Source: Perognathus longimembris pacificus (taxonomy: Eukaryota; Chordata; Mammalia; Rodentia; Heteromyidae). From it: a stretch of DNA of 64,000 nucleotides. Below are positions 27,679 to 39,045 of this stretch, in pieces. The notes under the pieces were generated by a model, which had not been told where the DNA came from, ran no database searches, and saw only the letters and a list, made by a program, of their open reading frames with translations. Both the position numbers and the translations under genes were made by a program. Where the stretch lies: the NCBI RefSeq assembly GCF_023159225.1, contig NC_063188.1:32051626-32115625 (forward strand). The letters run 5' to 3'. Position 1 is the first letter of the stretch. The number at the start of each line of letters is the position of its first letter.

Positions 27679-27888
27679 CTGGTGACTTTCCTTTTATTTT
27701 TTAAAAGTGGAAACCCATTGTGTGCCTCTCGATTTAAGGGTTTCTGATTACATTATTCTTAAGACCAGCATTGATTCTTTATATACAAAGATATGTTTTC
27801 CTTGTTTTTTATTACTGTTTCAGAAAAAAAAACCTTTTATTTTGCTCTGGACCCAGTAAACAGCGCTGGTACATAGATGCACTGAGAA

Positions 27889-27894
27889 AATAAA
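27889..27894 (+). terminator. AMMECR1: AATAAA poly(A) signal, AMMECR1
   Basis: AATAAA in the context GAGAAAATAAAACTTTTATA, followed by a U/G-rich segment (GACTGCTTTTGTATATC). This is the likely main cleavage region near 27910. Confidence 0.6.
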
Positions 27895-28361
27895 ACTTTT
27901 ATAACCACCTCTGACTGCTTTTGTATATCAAAGTTGATTACTTTTGAAATACTTGGATCTAGTTTCTAAGTTATTTTAGTGTTTTATATGTTCCCCAAAA
28001 TTATTTTGAATCAGTCACCAGCATATTGAGTTATTGGTGAGATTGTACTGAGCAAAAAGCTACCTGGAGTAGCTCCTCTTTTCCTTCTTTCTTAGTAACC
28101 TGCCTTTTGATTACAGTAAGACATCACAGATTACCCCAAATCCCCTTCACATATAACTAGGTCCTCCTTCCTTCCACATTTAATTGCTTAATAGTTTGAA
28201 GAAACTATCAGAAATGGGCATTTATATGACATGTATGGCTTTAACATATTAAAAATGTGCAAAAGAAAAAAAAGGTTTATGTGGGTCTGTAAGGTATGGC
28301 TGTGGAAAGATATTGTAGTAGTTTTGACACTATTGTTATTACCTTTAAAAATCATTTACCC

Positions 28362-28367
28362 AATAAA
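28362..28367 (+). terminator. AMMECR1: Possible distal AATAAA poly(A) signal
   Basis: AATAAA is followed within 20-40 nt by a strongly GU-rich stretch (GTTGTTGTTTCTTGTTTG). It lies just before the first SINE after the gene, so it may mark the true end of the transcript. Confidence 0.5.
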
Positions 28368-28403
28368 ATGTTAAAAACCAAGTTGTTGTTTCTTGTTTGT
28401 TTT

Positions 28404-28618
28404 GGTCAGTTGTGGGGCTTGAACTCGGGGCCTGGGCACTGTCCCTGAGCTTTTTCACTCAAGGCTAGCTCTACCACTTTGAGCCACAGTGCCAATTCCA
28501 ATTTTCTGGTGGTTAATTGGAGATAAGAGTCCACAGAGTGGCTGGCTTCGAACCATGATCCTCAGATCTCATCCTCCTGAGTAGTTAGGATTACAAACAT
28601 GAGCCACCAGCACCCAGC
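28404..28618 (-). repeat. Composite SINE, antisense
   Basis: The reversed tRNA-like module (CAAGGCTAGCTCTACCACTT) is followed by the linker GTGGTTAATTGGAGATAAGA and the reversed B1 head (CTCCTGAGTAGTTAGGATTA). Confidence 0.88.
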
Positions 28619-30496
28619 TTCTTGTTTATTTATTTAACCATTCTCACAGTAGGATGTTGGTCATCAGTACTTGTTACTGAAAGATTCACAGAAGATTCTG
28701 AAATAGTATAGTTAGGAACTGGTGGATTTCCTTCCAAATAGCTCTTGAGTAAAGGTTACCTGGCTGCAGATGCTCCCTACAATATGACTGATAAACGTCA
28801 TCCTTGTACCTAGCCCTGGGTCCTGGGCTTAGTGATGTTGATTAACATTGATTTGGCCGATCTAACCTGAGTCAAGCATAAAATGGGATCCAGTGGGCAT
28901 TTAGCTACACTGAATCCTGCTCTGTTTTCCAAATCAGTCATCCGCTGTTAGGCATTCCCCCTTGGTGAGTTACTGCTAGGCAAGTGGTTTGCTATCCACC
29001 AGAGCACCTGATGATGTTGGAACCCCTTTGCCATCAAAGAAGCCTGGTCTGTTCTCTGTGTGTAAGAAAGAGTAATCCCAAAATGCCAATGTGTGACCAC
29101 CCAAAGGTTGTATACTCTCCTTCACCAACCACACCACATACTTCAACTGAGTGTCACCTATTTTACCAATTCTAGATTAGTTACCCTGCCCTCTCGCATT
29201 TAGCTGATACTTCTAGCTTGGGGGAAATGCCAGAGTGGGAGGTATGGCAACTGGTACTACTGACTTTCAAGAGCCCGGTGAAACCCAACAAGAATAAAAA
29301 GCTGCTGCTGTCTGCTCTTTTTCCAGGAAAGCTACAGATGACACTGTTGAAACACTTTCGGCTCTTTCTAAATCATTTATTGTGTCCCATTAAATCATGC
29401 ATACTTTGGGATTCATTGCTGTTTGAATATGTACAGGATACTTTCTCTGTTCCATAGCCCCAAAGCCCTGGTACCATATGGATTTTGTGACATGAGCATC
29501 TGGCAATCATGGTTGCTAAAATAAGCCATCCTAGAGGACTTTTGTGGTTGGGGCTAGTACTCCATTAAAGTGGCCATCTGCTCAGGGTTTACTCATTTTT
29601 ATCATTGGTGTTTCATGGGACATAAGATTTTTTTCTCATTTAGACAATATTAATAGGATCAGATGGAATAACGTAATTTAACAAGCCCATGGCATGCTTT
29701 TTTATAGCATTAGTGGAGAACTCAATGGTCTGGATAGAGTTGAACTCCTCTAATCACACTCCACCTACCTAAATTCTTCCTAGTTTCAGCATTTCCTCTT
29801 TAGATTTCATGCCCCACTGGACATTTTTTAATAGCTCCGCTGCTTCAGAGGGCCAGCATGGCTGTGTGGGAGGAGGCAGTTCCTCTCTGGAGATGGGACA
29901 TTGGGTCATCAATGTGAGCTAGAGAAAGTGCTTGGAGTCACCAGCCAGCGGAGCTGGTGAATGAGCTGCCCACTCACAATGGCTCCTCCTACTTTCTGTA
30001 GCTCCTTACTGAGAGCTGAAACCAGTGTGGGTTTGGGTTGGTTAAACCGATAGCTTCCCATCTGGCCAGGCTTTTCACTTCCAAGAGGGAAAGCTGAATG
30101 AGAGAACGAATACAGCTCAGGCAAAGCCCTTGTTAAACTGATTTTGGCTACTTCATTAAAAGGCCACCTTGCATACTGACAGCCCTGTGGCACAAACTCA
30201 TGTCCCAGACCTAAAAGGTGATTGATTGCCATGCTTTGGAGAAGGTAATCTATCTCCTCATCCCCTCTTTAGGTCCTTTAAAAGTGATTCTCTAGGGCTG
30301 AAAGTGGGGTCAATGGTGAGGCTCTAGGTTCCATTCTTGCCACCACTCCCCCAAAAATGTTAGTGTCCCATACTCATTCCTTATCTGTTTAGGTCACACT
30401 CCAAGCCTCTCTATGGATGCCCCAAAGCCCACTAGTTCCAAACCCTACATGAACACCGTGTTTCCCTCTATATGCACCCATGATATCTGGGGGGTT

Positions 30497-30815
30497 GGTA
30501 ATGGTGTTTGAATTCAGTTTTGCACTTGCTACCCAGACACTGCTCTACTTGAGCAACTTTTCCAATCCTTTTTTTTCCTTTAGGCTATTTTTCAGGTAAG
30601 GTCTAGAATTTTTTTTAACAGGGCTGACCTCAAATAAAGATCTGCCAACTACTGCCACATGCTCAGGCAGCTAGGATGACCATCCCACCGTGCCTAGCTT
30701 GTATTATTTTGATTGGATCTCACTTTTCCCGAGTCTGACCTTGAGCCATGATCATCCTATCTCTGCCTCCTGAGCAGCTGGAATTATAGGCATGAGCCAT
30801 TGCACCCAGACCTAT
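30497..30815 (-). repeat. Diverged composite SINE, antisense
   Basis: TACTTGAGCAACTTTTCCAA-like tRNA-module remains, then two B1-type blocks ending in AGCTAGGATGACCATCCC and GGAATTATAGGCATGAGCC. Possibly two overlapping old insertions. Confidence 0.6.
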
Positions 30816-31231
30816 GGTATGATTTATAAACTAAACACAATAAGAGGTTAAAGGCAATAATTAAGGATATAACATAATAAATGAACAAAATGGCTAGTGT
30901 CTCTACTTTTGCAATTTGTGAGCATTAAGTACAAGTTACTTGAACACAAGCACTTTGATACTTTAACAGTCAATGTGATAGCTGACACAGCTACCATGTA
31001 ACTCACATGTGATAGTATATAAAGTGTGAATACCCTAAACAAAAGCAGTGATTCTCATCCTGAGAAGGAGGGAGTGGGGACAGTCTGAGATTTCATCATA
31101 TAATATGCAATTCGAAACTCAAGGATTGCTGATTTCTAGAATTTTCCATTTAATATTTTTGGACTGTGGTTTTCTGCAGGTAATTGAAATCACAGGGAGG
31201 GAAGCTGTAGTGTTCAGAATAGTACTATGTG

Positions 31232-31426
31232 GGGCTGAGGATATGGCCTAGTGGCAAGAGTGCCTGCTTCGGATACACAAGGCCCTGGGTTCGATTCCCC
31301 AGCACCACATATCCAGAAGCGGCGCTGTGGCTCAAGTGGCAGAGTGCTAGCCTTGAGCGGGAAGAAGCCAGGGACAGTGCTCAGGCCCTGAGTCCAAGGC
31401 CCAGGACTGGCAAAAAAAAAAAAAAA
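31232..31426 (+). repeat. Young ID-like dimeric SINE with 16-bp TSD
   Basis: Perfect 16-bp direct repeats AGAATAGTACTATGTG lie at 31216-31231 and 31427-31442. The element has head GGGCTGAGGATATGGCCTAG, B box GGTTCGATTCC, second module GGCTCAAGTGGCAGAGTGCT, terminal CAGGACTGGC and a pure A tail. Confidence 0.97.
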
Positions 31427-31465
31427 AGAATAGTACTATGTGCCTCGAAAACTTTCTTTATATAA

Positions 31466-31685
31466 CCAGGCACCAGTGATAAAGGCCTGTAATCCTACCT
31501 ACCCAGAAGGCTGAGATCTGAGAGTCAAGGTTCCAAGGCAGCCCAAGGAGATAAGCATTGAAGACTCATCTCCAATTAGTCAATAAAAAGTTGGAATTGG
31601 AGATATGGCTCAAGTGGTAGAGTGCCACTGATGAATGAAAATGCTGAGCAGAAGAGCAAAGTCCTGAGTTCAAGCCCCACTACTG
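31466..31685 (+). repeat. Composite SINE
   Basis: B1-like head GGCCTGTAATCCTACCTACC, linker CATCTCCAATTAGTCAATAA, module GGCTCAAGTGGTAGAGTGCC and B box GAGTTCAAGCCCC. It runs directly into the alternating tract at 31686. Confidence 0.85.
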
Positions 31686-31738
31686 GTGCATGCACACGTG
31701 TGTGTGTGTGTGTGTGTGCGTGCACACACACACGTGTG
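31686..31738. repeat. 53-bp strictly alternating purine-pyrimidine tract
   Basis: Every step alternates purine and pyrimidine from GTGCATGCACACGTGTG through a TG run to GCGTGCACACACACACGTGTG. The ends are mutually complementary. It is a strong candidate for Z-DNA or cruciform extrusion and sits at the 3' end of a SINE. Confidence 0.9.
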
Positions 31739-32171
31739 GTTAAACACACATCATGTTTATGTGCTTAAATGAACCCAGCCCGATTTCTGGTAACAGGCCT
31801 GTGCTTTATCTAAATAATAATAATGATTACTTAGTTCAAAAGGGTGAAATGCAATGTGCTCTTTGTGTTTGCAGTCTACATCTGGGTAGTAAATACACTG
31901 AATCCCCTTGTGACATATTTGACTTTGTTCCATTTTTAACAGGATATGTCCAGATCACAAAATGAAGGTAATTTGTTTGCCCAGAAGTCTCCTTTCATGA
32001 TGGAAAGAGTTCTCATGTTTTTAAATCAAACTCTGAGCTAGCACCTCATTATATTAAAAATATTAAATTAAAAGTACTTTCATTGCTATAAAGTACAAAT
32101 GCATACCAGCTGCATATAACCATTAAGAACACACAGCAGCTGTTTTAATGACTATAAGGAAATTTTAATTG

Positions 32172-32487
32172 AATCAGGCATGGTGTCTCACACTGTAAGC
32201 CCAGCTGCTTGGGAGGTAGATAGGAGGATTATGGTTTGAGGCCAGCCTAGCAAAAAGTTAGGGAGACATACCCCTCATCTGAACAAAGAAGTCAGAGATG
32301 ATGACATGTCTCTAATCCTAGCTATATGAGGTGTAGACAGGAGGATCACAGTCTGAGGCTGGCCCTGAGAAAAAATATGAAACCCTGTCTGAAAAATAAC
32401 AAAAAGCAGAAAAGAGTATGAATGTGTCTCAAATAGTAGTGCCTGCCTAGAAAAGCCCTGAGTTCAAACCCCAGCACCATAAAAACA
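32172..32487 (+). repeat. Composite SINE with two B1-like units
   Basis: B1-like block GGCATGGTGTCTCACACTGT to GAGGCCAGCCTAGCAAAAAG, a second similar block CTAATCCTAGCTATATGAGG to GAGGCTGGCCCTGAG, then GAGTTCAAACCCCAGCACCA and an A-rich end. Old and diverged. Confidence 0.65.
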
Positions 32488-34435
32488 ATTGCAATGGGAT
32501 GATGGATGGCAGTTTCAGATCGAATCTCAAAACACTGTTTATTTCCGTATTTGGCTTGGCTGGGCAACAGCAAGGTCTTGATTTCCCCAGAGGTCAGATG
32601 AGATGTTACTCATGCAATTTTATGACCATGGGTACTCTAAACCTAAAATGTAAAAAGCCAGTGAAGTCACAGTCCTCTGAAGCAAGGAGTCAAGGCTTAC
32701 AAAAAGTTCAGCAGGAGGAAGCTTCATTCCCAAGGGGCTGAAGCTCTTACTCACCCACTGGGGGTCTTTGGTTGCCATATCAGGATGTAACACATTGTTA
32801 GGTGCCTTCTCCAGCTTTTAAAATAGTATGCATTTACACACAAATACACATGTGGTTTTTGGATTCCATCTTTATAGAAACTTGGAACATTGCTAATAGA
32901 ACCCCAGGATCTCACAGGATAATGTGTAAACCATTGCCAGAGCCCCCACCTTTGCCAGTTATTTTGAGGGCCTTTGGGAAGCAGTTATTTCATGAAATGA
33001 CAGCCTTTTTTGGCCTTTTCCTCCCAAATGTCAGGCTCAATGTGATCCATCAATATTTATTGAGTGCCTGTGCCCCTAGAGGCATGCCAGCATGCGTGGT
33101 CTCAGAATGAAGGTCATATAATTTTGTAAGACAAATTAACAGCCCAGTTTGGATTAAGAGTTGGGAGGGGCATAGAAGTTTGGTCTCAGAAAAAAAAAAC
33201 CCTTGGACCCAGGCTCCAGGCAACAGTGGGTTGTCTTTATAGGATCTCAATAGCTTTTTACCTCAGAGTGACATTAGAGCATAGTTTTAGCTCTCCCTGT
33301 TGAGGAATGGCTTTTCAGAGGAGAGGGGCTTCAACATGTCAGCATCATACACAGCCCCACACTGAGCAGAATCATGATTCTATTGAGTAGGGACAGATTG
33401 GTTTTCTTCCCATAACATGGCTGTTTTGATCCCTGGCAGGAATGCAAGTTGACCGGATGGGAAGTTACATGGCCTATAGCAAATTGGCTTGTGAACTTGC
33501 AGAATGGTACCTGGCAGTTCAAAGCTCTGTTCTTTACTATAAAGCTAAGAGGTACCAGAGCCTTCCAGGGACCAGGATAGAGAAGAGAAACAGGTAGACA
33601 CTACCATTTGCCCTTAGAGGCTACCTGAGAAAGAAGCTCATTGTAAGTTATCGGTGAAACAATTATCTCAGGAGGAAAGCATCTCTTCCTGGGGCAGGAG
33701 GAGAGAAAGCTTAGCAAAGCTTAAAGATAGCAAGAGAAAGCAGTCACTTTTTTCAATCACAGGCTATATAGGAAGGGCAAGAAGTAAGTATTAAGTTGGA
33801 ATATGGTAAAACAGGAAGAAAACCTGGCACATAATTAAATGTTTAAATTTGATTTGAACTAACAGGATGTTACTGAGTGTTGGAGCCATGGCCTGAACAT
33901 AAGGTAATTTTGAAACTAGGAATCATGCTGGTGTATTTCCACCTAGATGGTCTTTGGGGATGATCCAAAGTGACCATGTATGCCAGTGTGCACAGTGCAT
34001 TTGTGCATCACTGGCACAGGAGATAGGGGCAACTGGATGGAGTGACCATATTCTCCACTCCCACATACCCTGCCAGCATATAAAGGGTGACTTAAGTGGG
34101 AAACACCATCTTTGTGAAGTCGGTGCTTGTTTTCATTAATGCAAACATTTCCCTAACTTTTCTATACTTCAAATATCCAAATGTATTCATAAGGAATCAT
34201 GCCTGGGGTTGTTTCTACCATAATGGTATCACATTTGGCAGTGGCTTCTTCCTCAGAACTGTAATCAGAGACAAAAGTGAGTGGCCTTAGCGATCTGTGT
34301 GCACTAAGTCAGATTTGGTTCTTGTTGAGCTTGCCTAGTATATCACCAGATCCATGGTACTGGTGAATGGTGGGTCTTTTTAAAGTAAAACATGGGGCTG
34401 GTCTGCTTGTTTCTGCTTTTGTTTGGGTTGGTTTG

Positions 34436-34516
34436 AAGACAGGGTTTCACTGTGTAGTCCAAGTTGACCTCAAACTTAAAATCTTCCAGTCCCAGCTGTC
34501 AGGGTATTGGGATAGC
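34436..34516 (-). repeat. B1 SINE fragment, antisense
   Basis: GACAGGGTTTCACTGTGTAG then TTGACCTCAAACTTAAAATC and GTATTGGGAT, the usual antisense B1 pattern in rodents. Confidence 0.7.
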
Positions 34517-35137
34517 CTTGGCTACCAGTTGGTCAAAAATAGGATAGGATTGCTCTTACAGGGTAGATAGATCTGGGTGGCCCTTTCACCCCCATTTGGG
34601 TCTGCTCCACTCCAACAGAATCTGCAGCCTTGAAGGTCAAATATCCATTGCTTATAGCCTGCCTTCCAGAAGGTTATGCAGCAGGTCTACTGAGAAGGAT
34701 GAACAGTGCACTTGGAAGGGAAAACAAAACTTCTTTATTTCCAATCCCCTTTGGGGGCACATTTTCTTTTATTGAGGTGAAATTCATATGACATACCATC
34801 GATCACTTCGAAGTGTACAATTCCAGTGGTATTTAGTGTATTTGCCATGCTGTACAACCACAAGCTCTTGTTTTAAAATATCACTTCACAAATATACCCC
34901 ATACCCAGAAAGAGGCCATGCTCCACACCCAAGCACCACCCCTAACTAACCTGCAGTCTTTTGTCTCTGGTTTTGCCTGCTTTGGAAAGATATTAATGGA
35001 GTTATAGACTATGTGACCTTTTTTAAAAATTTATTTGTTGTCATATGTGACCTTTTGTATATAGCTTCTATGTACAGTATTCTCAAGGTTCATCTAGGAT
35101 ACACCTTGTGTTAGTACTGTGCTCCCGTTTTTATTTT

Positions 35138-35423
35138 TGCCAGTCCTGGGGCTTGAATTCAGGATCTAGGCGCTGTCCCTGAGCTCTTTTGCTCAAGGCT
35201 AGTGCCCTGCCCACTTGAGCCACAGATCCACTTCTGGCTTTTTAGTGGTTAATTGGAGCTAAGAGTCATGGATTTACATGGATTTGCACGTGTGCATGCC
35301 AAGCCTGCAGCTTTCACTTGGGGCCTGAGGGCTGTCCAGGAGCTTTTTCTGTTCAAGGCTAGGACTCTACCAATTGAGCCATAACTCTACTTCCAGCTTT
35401 TCTGGTGCTTAGAGATTACTTAG
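35138..35423 (-). repeat. One or two composite SINE fragments, antisense
   Basis: Two reversed tRNA-like modules, CAAGGCTAGTGCCCTGCCCA and CAAGGCTAGGACTCTACCAA, follow each other, each preceded by a GGGGCTTGA-like or GGGGCCTGA-like stretch. The B1 head of the second copy is cut by the next SINE and resumes at 35628. Confidence 0.7.
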
Positions 35424-35627
35424 GGGCTGGGGATATGGCCTAGCGGCAAGAGTGCTTGCCTCGTATACATGAGGCCCTGGGTTCAATTCCCCAGCACCAC
35501 ATATACAGAAAATGGCCAGAAGTGGTGCTGTGGCTCAAGTGGCAGAGTGCTAGCCTTGAGCAAAAAGAAGCCAGGGACAGTGCTCAGGCCCTGAGTCTAA
35601 GCCACAGGACTGGCCAAAAAAAAAAAA
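35424..35627 (+). repeat. ID-like dimeric SINE nested in another SINE
   Basis: GGGCTGGGGATATGGCCTAG through GGTTCAATTCCCC, GTGGCTCAAGTGGCAGAGTG and CAGGACTGGCC to an A tail. Similar ACTTA-containing sequence on both sides (AGAGATTACTTA and AGAGTCTTACTTA) suggests an imperfect target-site duplication. Confidence 0.9.
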
Positions 35628-35742
35628 GAGTCTTACTTAAGTTTCCTGCCTGGGCAGGCTTCAAATCACAATCCTCAGATCTCAGCCTCTTGAGAATCTA
35701 GGATTTCAGGTGCGAGCCACCTGTGCTGGCTCATTATATTTT
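35628..35742 (-). repeat. Resumed antisense composite SINE (B1 head part)
   Basis: TTTCCTGCCTGGGCAGGCTT, CAATCCTCAGATCTCAGCCT and GCGAGCCACCTGTGCTGGCT form the rest of the antisense element interrupted at 35423. Confidence 0.75.
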
Positions 35743-36054
35743 ACAATTTATTTACCCATCATAAGGCCATCCGTTGATTCTACTTTTCAGCTCTTAGCAA
35801 CAACGCCACCGTAAACAGTGCTGTATAAATTCTGTGTGGATGAATGCCTTCATTTCTTGTGGGCTTACTGAGTCATATAGTTAGGCTGTGTTTTAACATC
35901 TGAAAAATCACCAAACTATTTTCCAAAGTGGTTACACAATTTTATACTCCTTCCAGCAATGTACACAGGTTCCTTGTTCTCATCTTCACCATTATTTCCT
36001 TTTCTAAAATCCATGGCAGCAGCTATGATCTTAGATCATAGCAATGTATGTCAC

Positions 36055-36410
36055 TGTTATGGTTTGGATAAGTGTCTCTCAAACCTGTTAAAGGCTTATC
36101 AGTCCCCAGTCCATGGTACTGTTGGGAGAGATGGGAACCTTTAAGGGGTGGCCATAATGAGTCAAAGTTCAGTTACTAGGGAGCATGCCTTTAAAGGAGA
36201 TATTGCGGCCTTGACTTCTTTCCTGTCTATCTTTGTTTCCCAGATGTCATGAGGTAAGCAGCTTCCCTACCCACTTATTGCCACTATAATATGCTGCCTT
36301 GCCACCGGCCCTAAACCATCAGGAAATAAAATCTTCAAACTGGGAGCCAAAATAAACACTTCTTTCCAGAAGTTTAATATCTTGAGTATTTGTTACATTA
36401 ACAGAAAGTG
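36055..36410 (+). mobile_element. MaLR (MLT1-like) solitary LTR remnant
   Basis: Starts TGTTATGGTTTGGATAAGTG and ends near TTACATTAACAGAAAGTG. It has AATAAA motifs at GGAAATAAAATC and CAAAATAAACACTTC, as in the polyadenylation region of these LTRs. It splits the antisense L1 between two collinear ORF2 segments. There are no internal coding sequences. Family naming is from memory and needs RepeatMasker. Confidence 0.6.
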
Positions 36411-37585
36411 AGCATATGCATTATGGATTTAACTAGCATGTCTTTAATGACTAAGAATGTTAAACACTAATTCACGTGTTTCGTTATCTTATTTGGAGTA
36501 ACATCTACTCAAATTCCTGTCCTTTTTTTTTTCCTAATTGGACTGTCTTGTTGCTGTTTTAAGTCTTCTTCATATAGTAACAATATGAAGTCATTCTAAG
36601 ACATTTGATTTAATAAATTGAAATTGAAATTAAGATACTGATTTGATCTCGGTATTTCAAGGCTCCCTAGAGTTTCTATTTTTATTTTTTTCTTGGGTCA
36701 GTTTTGCTAATTATTGTGTTTCTAGGAATTGTTCAATTTCATCAATTTGTTGGATTATAATTATTTATATAATAATCTTTTTAACAATGTCCCTGCTTTC
36801 ACATCTGATCTTGACTGTTTTTTATATTACTCTAAGTGAAGATAAATATTTGTCTTACTGATTGTGTTTTTTTCTTGTACCTATTTCTTTTGTCTCTGTT
36901 CTAATCTTTCTTCCTCTAGGTTTAGTTTGCTTTCCTTTTTTCTTATCCCTTAAGGTTTACAGCCCAAGGGGAAACTCTGTGGGGCTTATTTAGGGATCTT
37001 CTTATTTCTATAAATTTACCTCTAAGCACTGATTTCCCAGTATCCTATGTTTTAATATGTTGTTTTTGTTTTTATCCCTCTTAAAGCACTTTTTAATTCC
37101 CCTAGGGATATCTTGAACTTCTTGGTCCTTTTAGATTAGATCTAGTGTCTAATTTACAGATATTTGCTGGATTTCCAGTTCCTTCTGTTATTGGTTTATA
37201 GCTTTATTTCATTTCCTTGGGGAATACGCTTTATATGATTCCAGTCTTTAAAATTTTATTGGGAATTGTTTTATGGCCTAACACATGATCTATTTTTTGG
37301 AAAATTGTATATTCTGCTATGGCCTATATATTGTAAGGGTGTCTGGTTGGTTTAGTTTTTTAAGTCCTCTAGTTCATTATTAATCCTCTGTTTATGTGTT
37401 CTATCCTTTACTTATTGTAGGAGGTTTCTAATTCTAATTGTGAAATTATTTCTCCCTCCAATTCCATCAATGATTGCCTCATATACTTTAAGGCTATGTT
37501 GTCCTGTGCATACATGATTCTAATTGTTATATCTTTTTATGAACTAAGCATTCATCAATAACAATGTCCTTCACGTCTTGTAATA

Positions 37586-37586
<1 letters not shown>

Positions 37587-37630
<44 letters not shown>
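37587..37630. repeat. TG microsatellite, 22 units
   Basis: An uninterrupted TG run of 44 bp immediately upstream of an antisense SINE and inside the old L1. Confidence 0.97.
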
Positions 37631-37631
<1 letters not shown>

Positions 37632-37836
37632 CAGTCTTGGTGCTTAAACTCAGGGCATGGGCACTGTCCTTGAGCTTCTTTTGCTCAAGGCTGGCACTCT
37701 ACTCAGATTTTTCTGAGAGTTTATTGGAGTTAAAAGTCTCACAGACATTTCTGCCCTCGCTGGCTTCAACCCACAATCCTCAGATCTCAGCCTCCTCAGT
37801 AGCTGGATTACAGGGTGTGAGCCACCAGCACTGGGC
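37631..37836 (-). repeat. Composite SINE, antisense
   Basis: CCAGTCTTGGTGCTTAAACT, then CAAGGCTGGCACTCTACTCA, CTCGCTGGCTTCAACCCACA and GGTGTGAGCCACCAGCACT, in the usual antisense order. Confidence 0.85.
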
Positions 37837-38144
37837 AATAATTTTTGACATAAAGATATTATGTTTGATATTATCTTAGCCACTACCTCAGCTTTATTTT
37901 GGCCACTATTTCAATGGATTGTTTTCATTCTTTCACTTTTATCTATTCATTTCTTTGGGACTAAATAAGCATACAATTGAATGTTATTTTTTAAATCCAT
38001 TCTGCCAATATCCATCTTTCAGTTGTTGAGTTTAATTTGCTTATCTTTAAAGTGATTGCTAATAGTTAAGGACAGACTTAATTGTGCTGTTTTCTATATA
38101 TCTTTTTGCTTCTTCATTTATACAGTGGTGCCTTTCTTGTGATT

Positions 38145-38163
38145 TATATATATATATATATAT
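38145..38163. repeat. TA microsatellite
   Basis: A short pure TATATA run. Confidence 0.85.
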
Positions 38164-38279
38164 CATACTCATTTGATTCATTCTTCATTTCTTTATTTTT
38201 AAGTGATTTTTAATGGAGATTGTAGTTTACATTTAAAACTTTTTAGCAATCTACTTTGGTTACCTCCTTTAAGCCCTTT

Positions 38280-38600
38280 TCCTTTAAAGAAGACTATTTT
38301 TTTGAGTAGTTTCAGGTTGACAGCAAAATTGAACAGAAGGTACCAAAAGTTCCCTCCACACACAATCTCTGCTACATCTCACACCAGAATGATACATCTG
38401 CTACAGCTGTTAAACCTCTATTGTCACATCCCTAACATCCCAAGTCCATAGTTCACATTAGGGTATTAATATTCTTGCTATTGTACATCATATAGATTTT
38501 GGTCAATGTGTTATGAAGTGCATCTCCCATCATACAGGATAATTCTGCTGCCTTAATAATTCTGTGTTTAGCCTATTCATCTCTCCCTCATCCAAATATC
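38280..38600 (-). mobile_element. Ancient interspersed repeat, probably L1M-type
   Basis: The TTTCAGGTTGACAGCAAAAT and CCATAGTTCACATTAGGGTA segments match a widespread old mammalian repeat that I remember as antisense L1M sequence. The assignment to L1 is uncertain. Confidence 0.45.
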
Positions 38601-38637
38601 TAGAAACCAATGACTTTGATCAGCCTTTTGAAATAAT

Positions 38638-38815
38638 ACTAGTCAACATTTATTGAGTACTTACTATGAACAAAGAATATTTTAACAACCTGGCAAAAAT
38701 GATCATTTTACAGTCTACCAAGTTCCAAGAAGTTAGCCAAGGCCACTTAGCTAGAAAAGTGGCAAAGTCAGGATTCAAACCAAATTTTTGAGGCTCTGGA
38801 GGCTGAACTTTTTCC
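38638..38815 (-). repeat. MIR SINE, antisense
   Basis: TTTATTGAGTACTTACTATG, AGCCAAGGCCACTTAGCTAG and AGTCAGGATTCAAACCAAAT are in the order expected of an antisense MIR. Confidence 0.75.
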
Positions 38816-38899
38816 TCTTGCTCTGTCTTGATGAAGATGAGGGTGGTAATGATGGTGGTTATGATAGGAATGATGGTAGAGGCAGTATTTAACATTGAT

Positions 38900-39045
38900 G
38901 GAAGCAGTGCTTATGTTTTGCCAGGCATTGTGTCAAGCAGCTTAAGTATTTTATTCAGTCCTTATTCTTGTAATCTGACAAATGAGTACACTGAGGCTCA
39001 GTTGAGAATAGAACACAACCTCCCTCAAATACACAGAACCTACTG
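38900..39045 (-). repeat. Second MIR-like SINE, antisense
   Basis: TTTTGCCAGGCATTGTGTCA, then AATGAGTACACTGAGGCTCA, an antisense MIR pattern directly following the first. Confidence 0.6.

Larger units (their letters stand above)
24087..27910 (+). other. AMMECR1: AMMECR1 3' UTR
   Basis: About 3.8 kb follow the stop codon without a recognisable SINE, in contrast to the introns and the flanking intergenic DNA. It contains a strong inverted repeat (24199-24251), a TA microsatellite (25523), a second inverted repeat of CA/TG type (26332) and canonical AATAAA signals at 27673 and 27889. The 3' limit is inferred from the signal at 27889; a further signal at 28362 could extend the transcript to about 28390. 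Confidence 0.75.
34745..38260 (-). mobile_element. Old antisense L1, broken up by later insertions
   Basis: From left to right the fragments follow the L1 from its 3' end inward: TTATTGAGGTGAAATTCATA (34769), CAAACTATTTTCCAAAGTGG (35911), CTCCTTCCAGCAATGTACAC (35947), then after an LTR TCTTTAATGACTAAGAATGT (36441), TTTACCTCTAAGCACTGATT (37015) and AATTTTATTGGGAATTGTTT (37252). SINEs (35138-35742), an MLT1-type LTR (36055-36410) and a microsatellite plus SINE (37587-37836) interrupt it. The span covers much of ORF2, but no reading frame survives. Confidence 0.75.
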
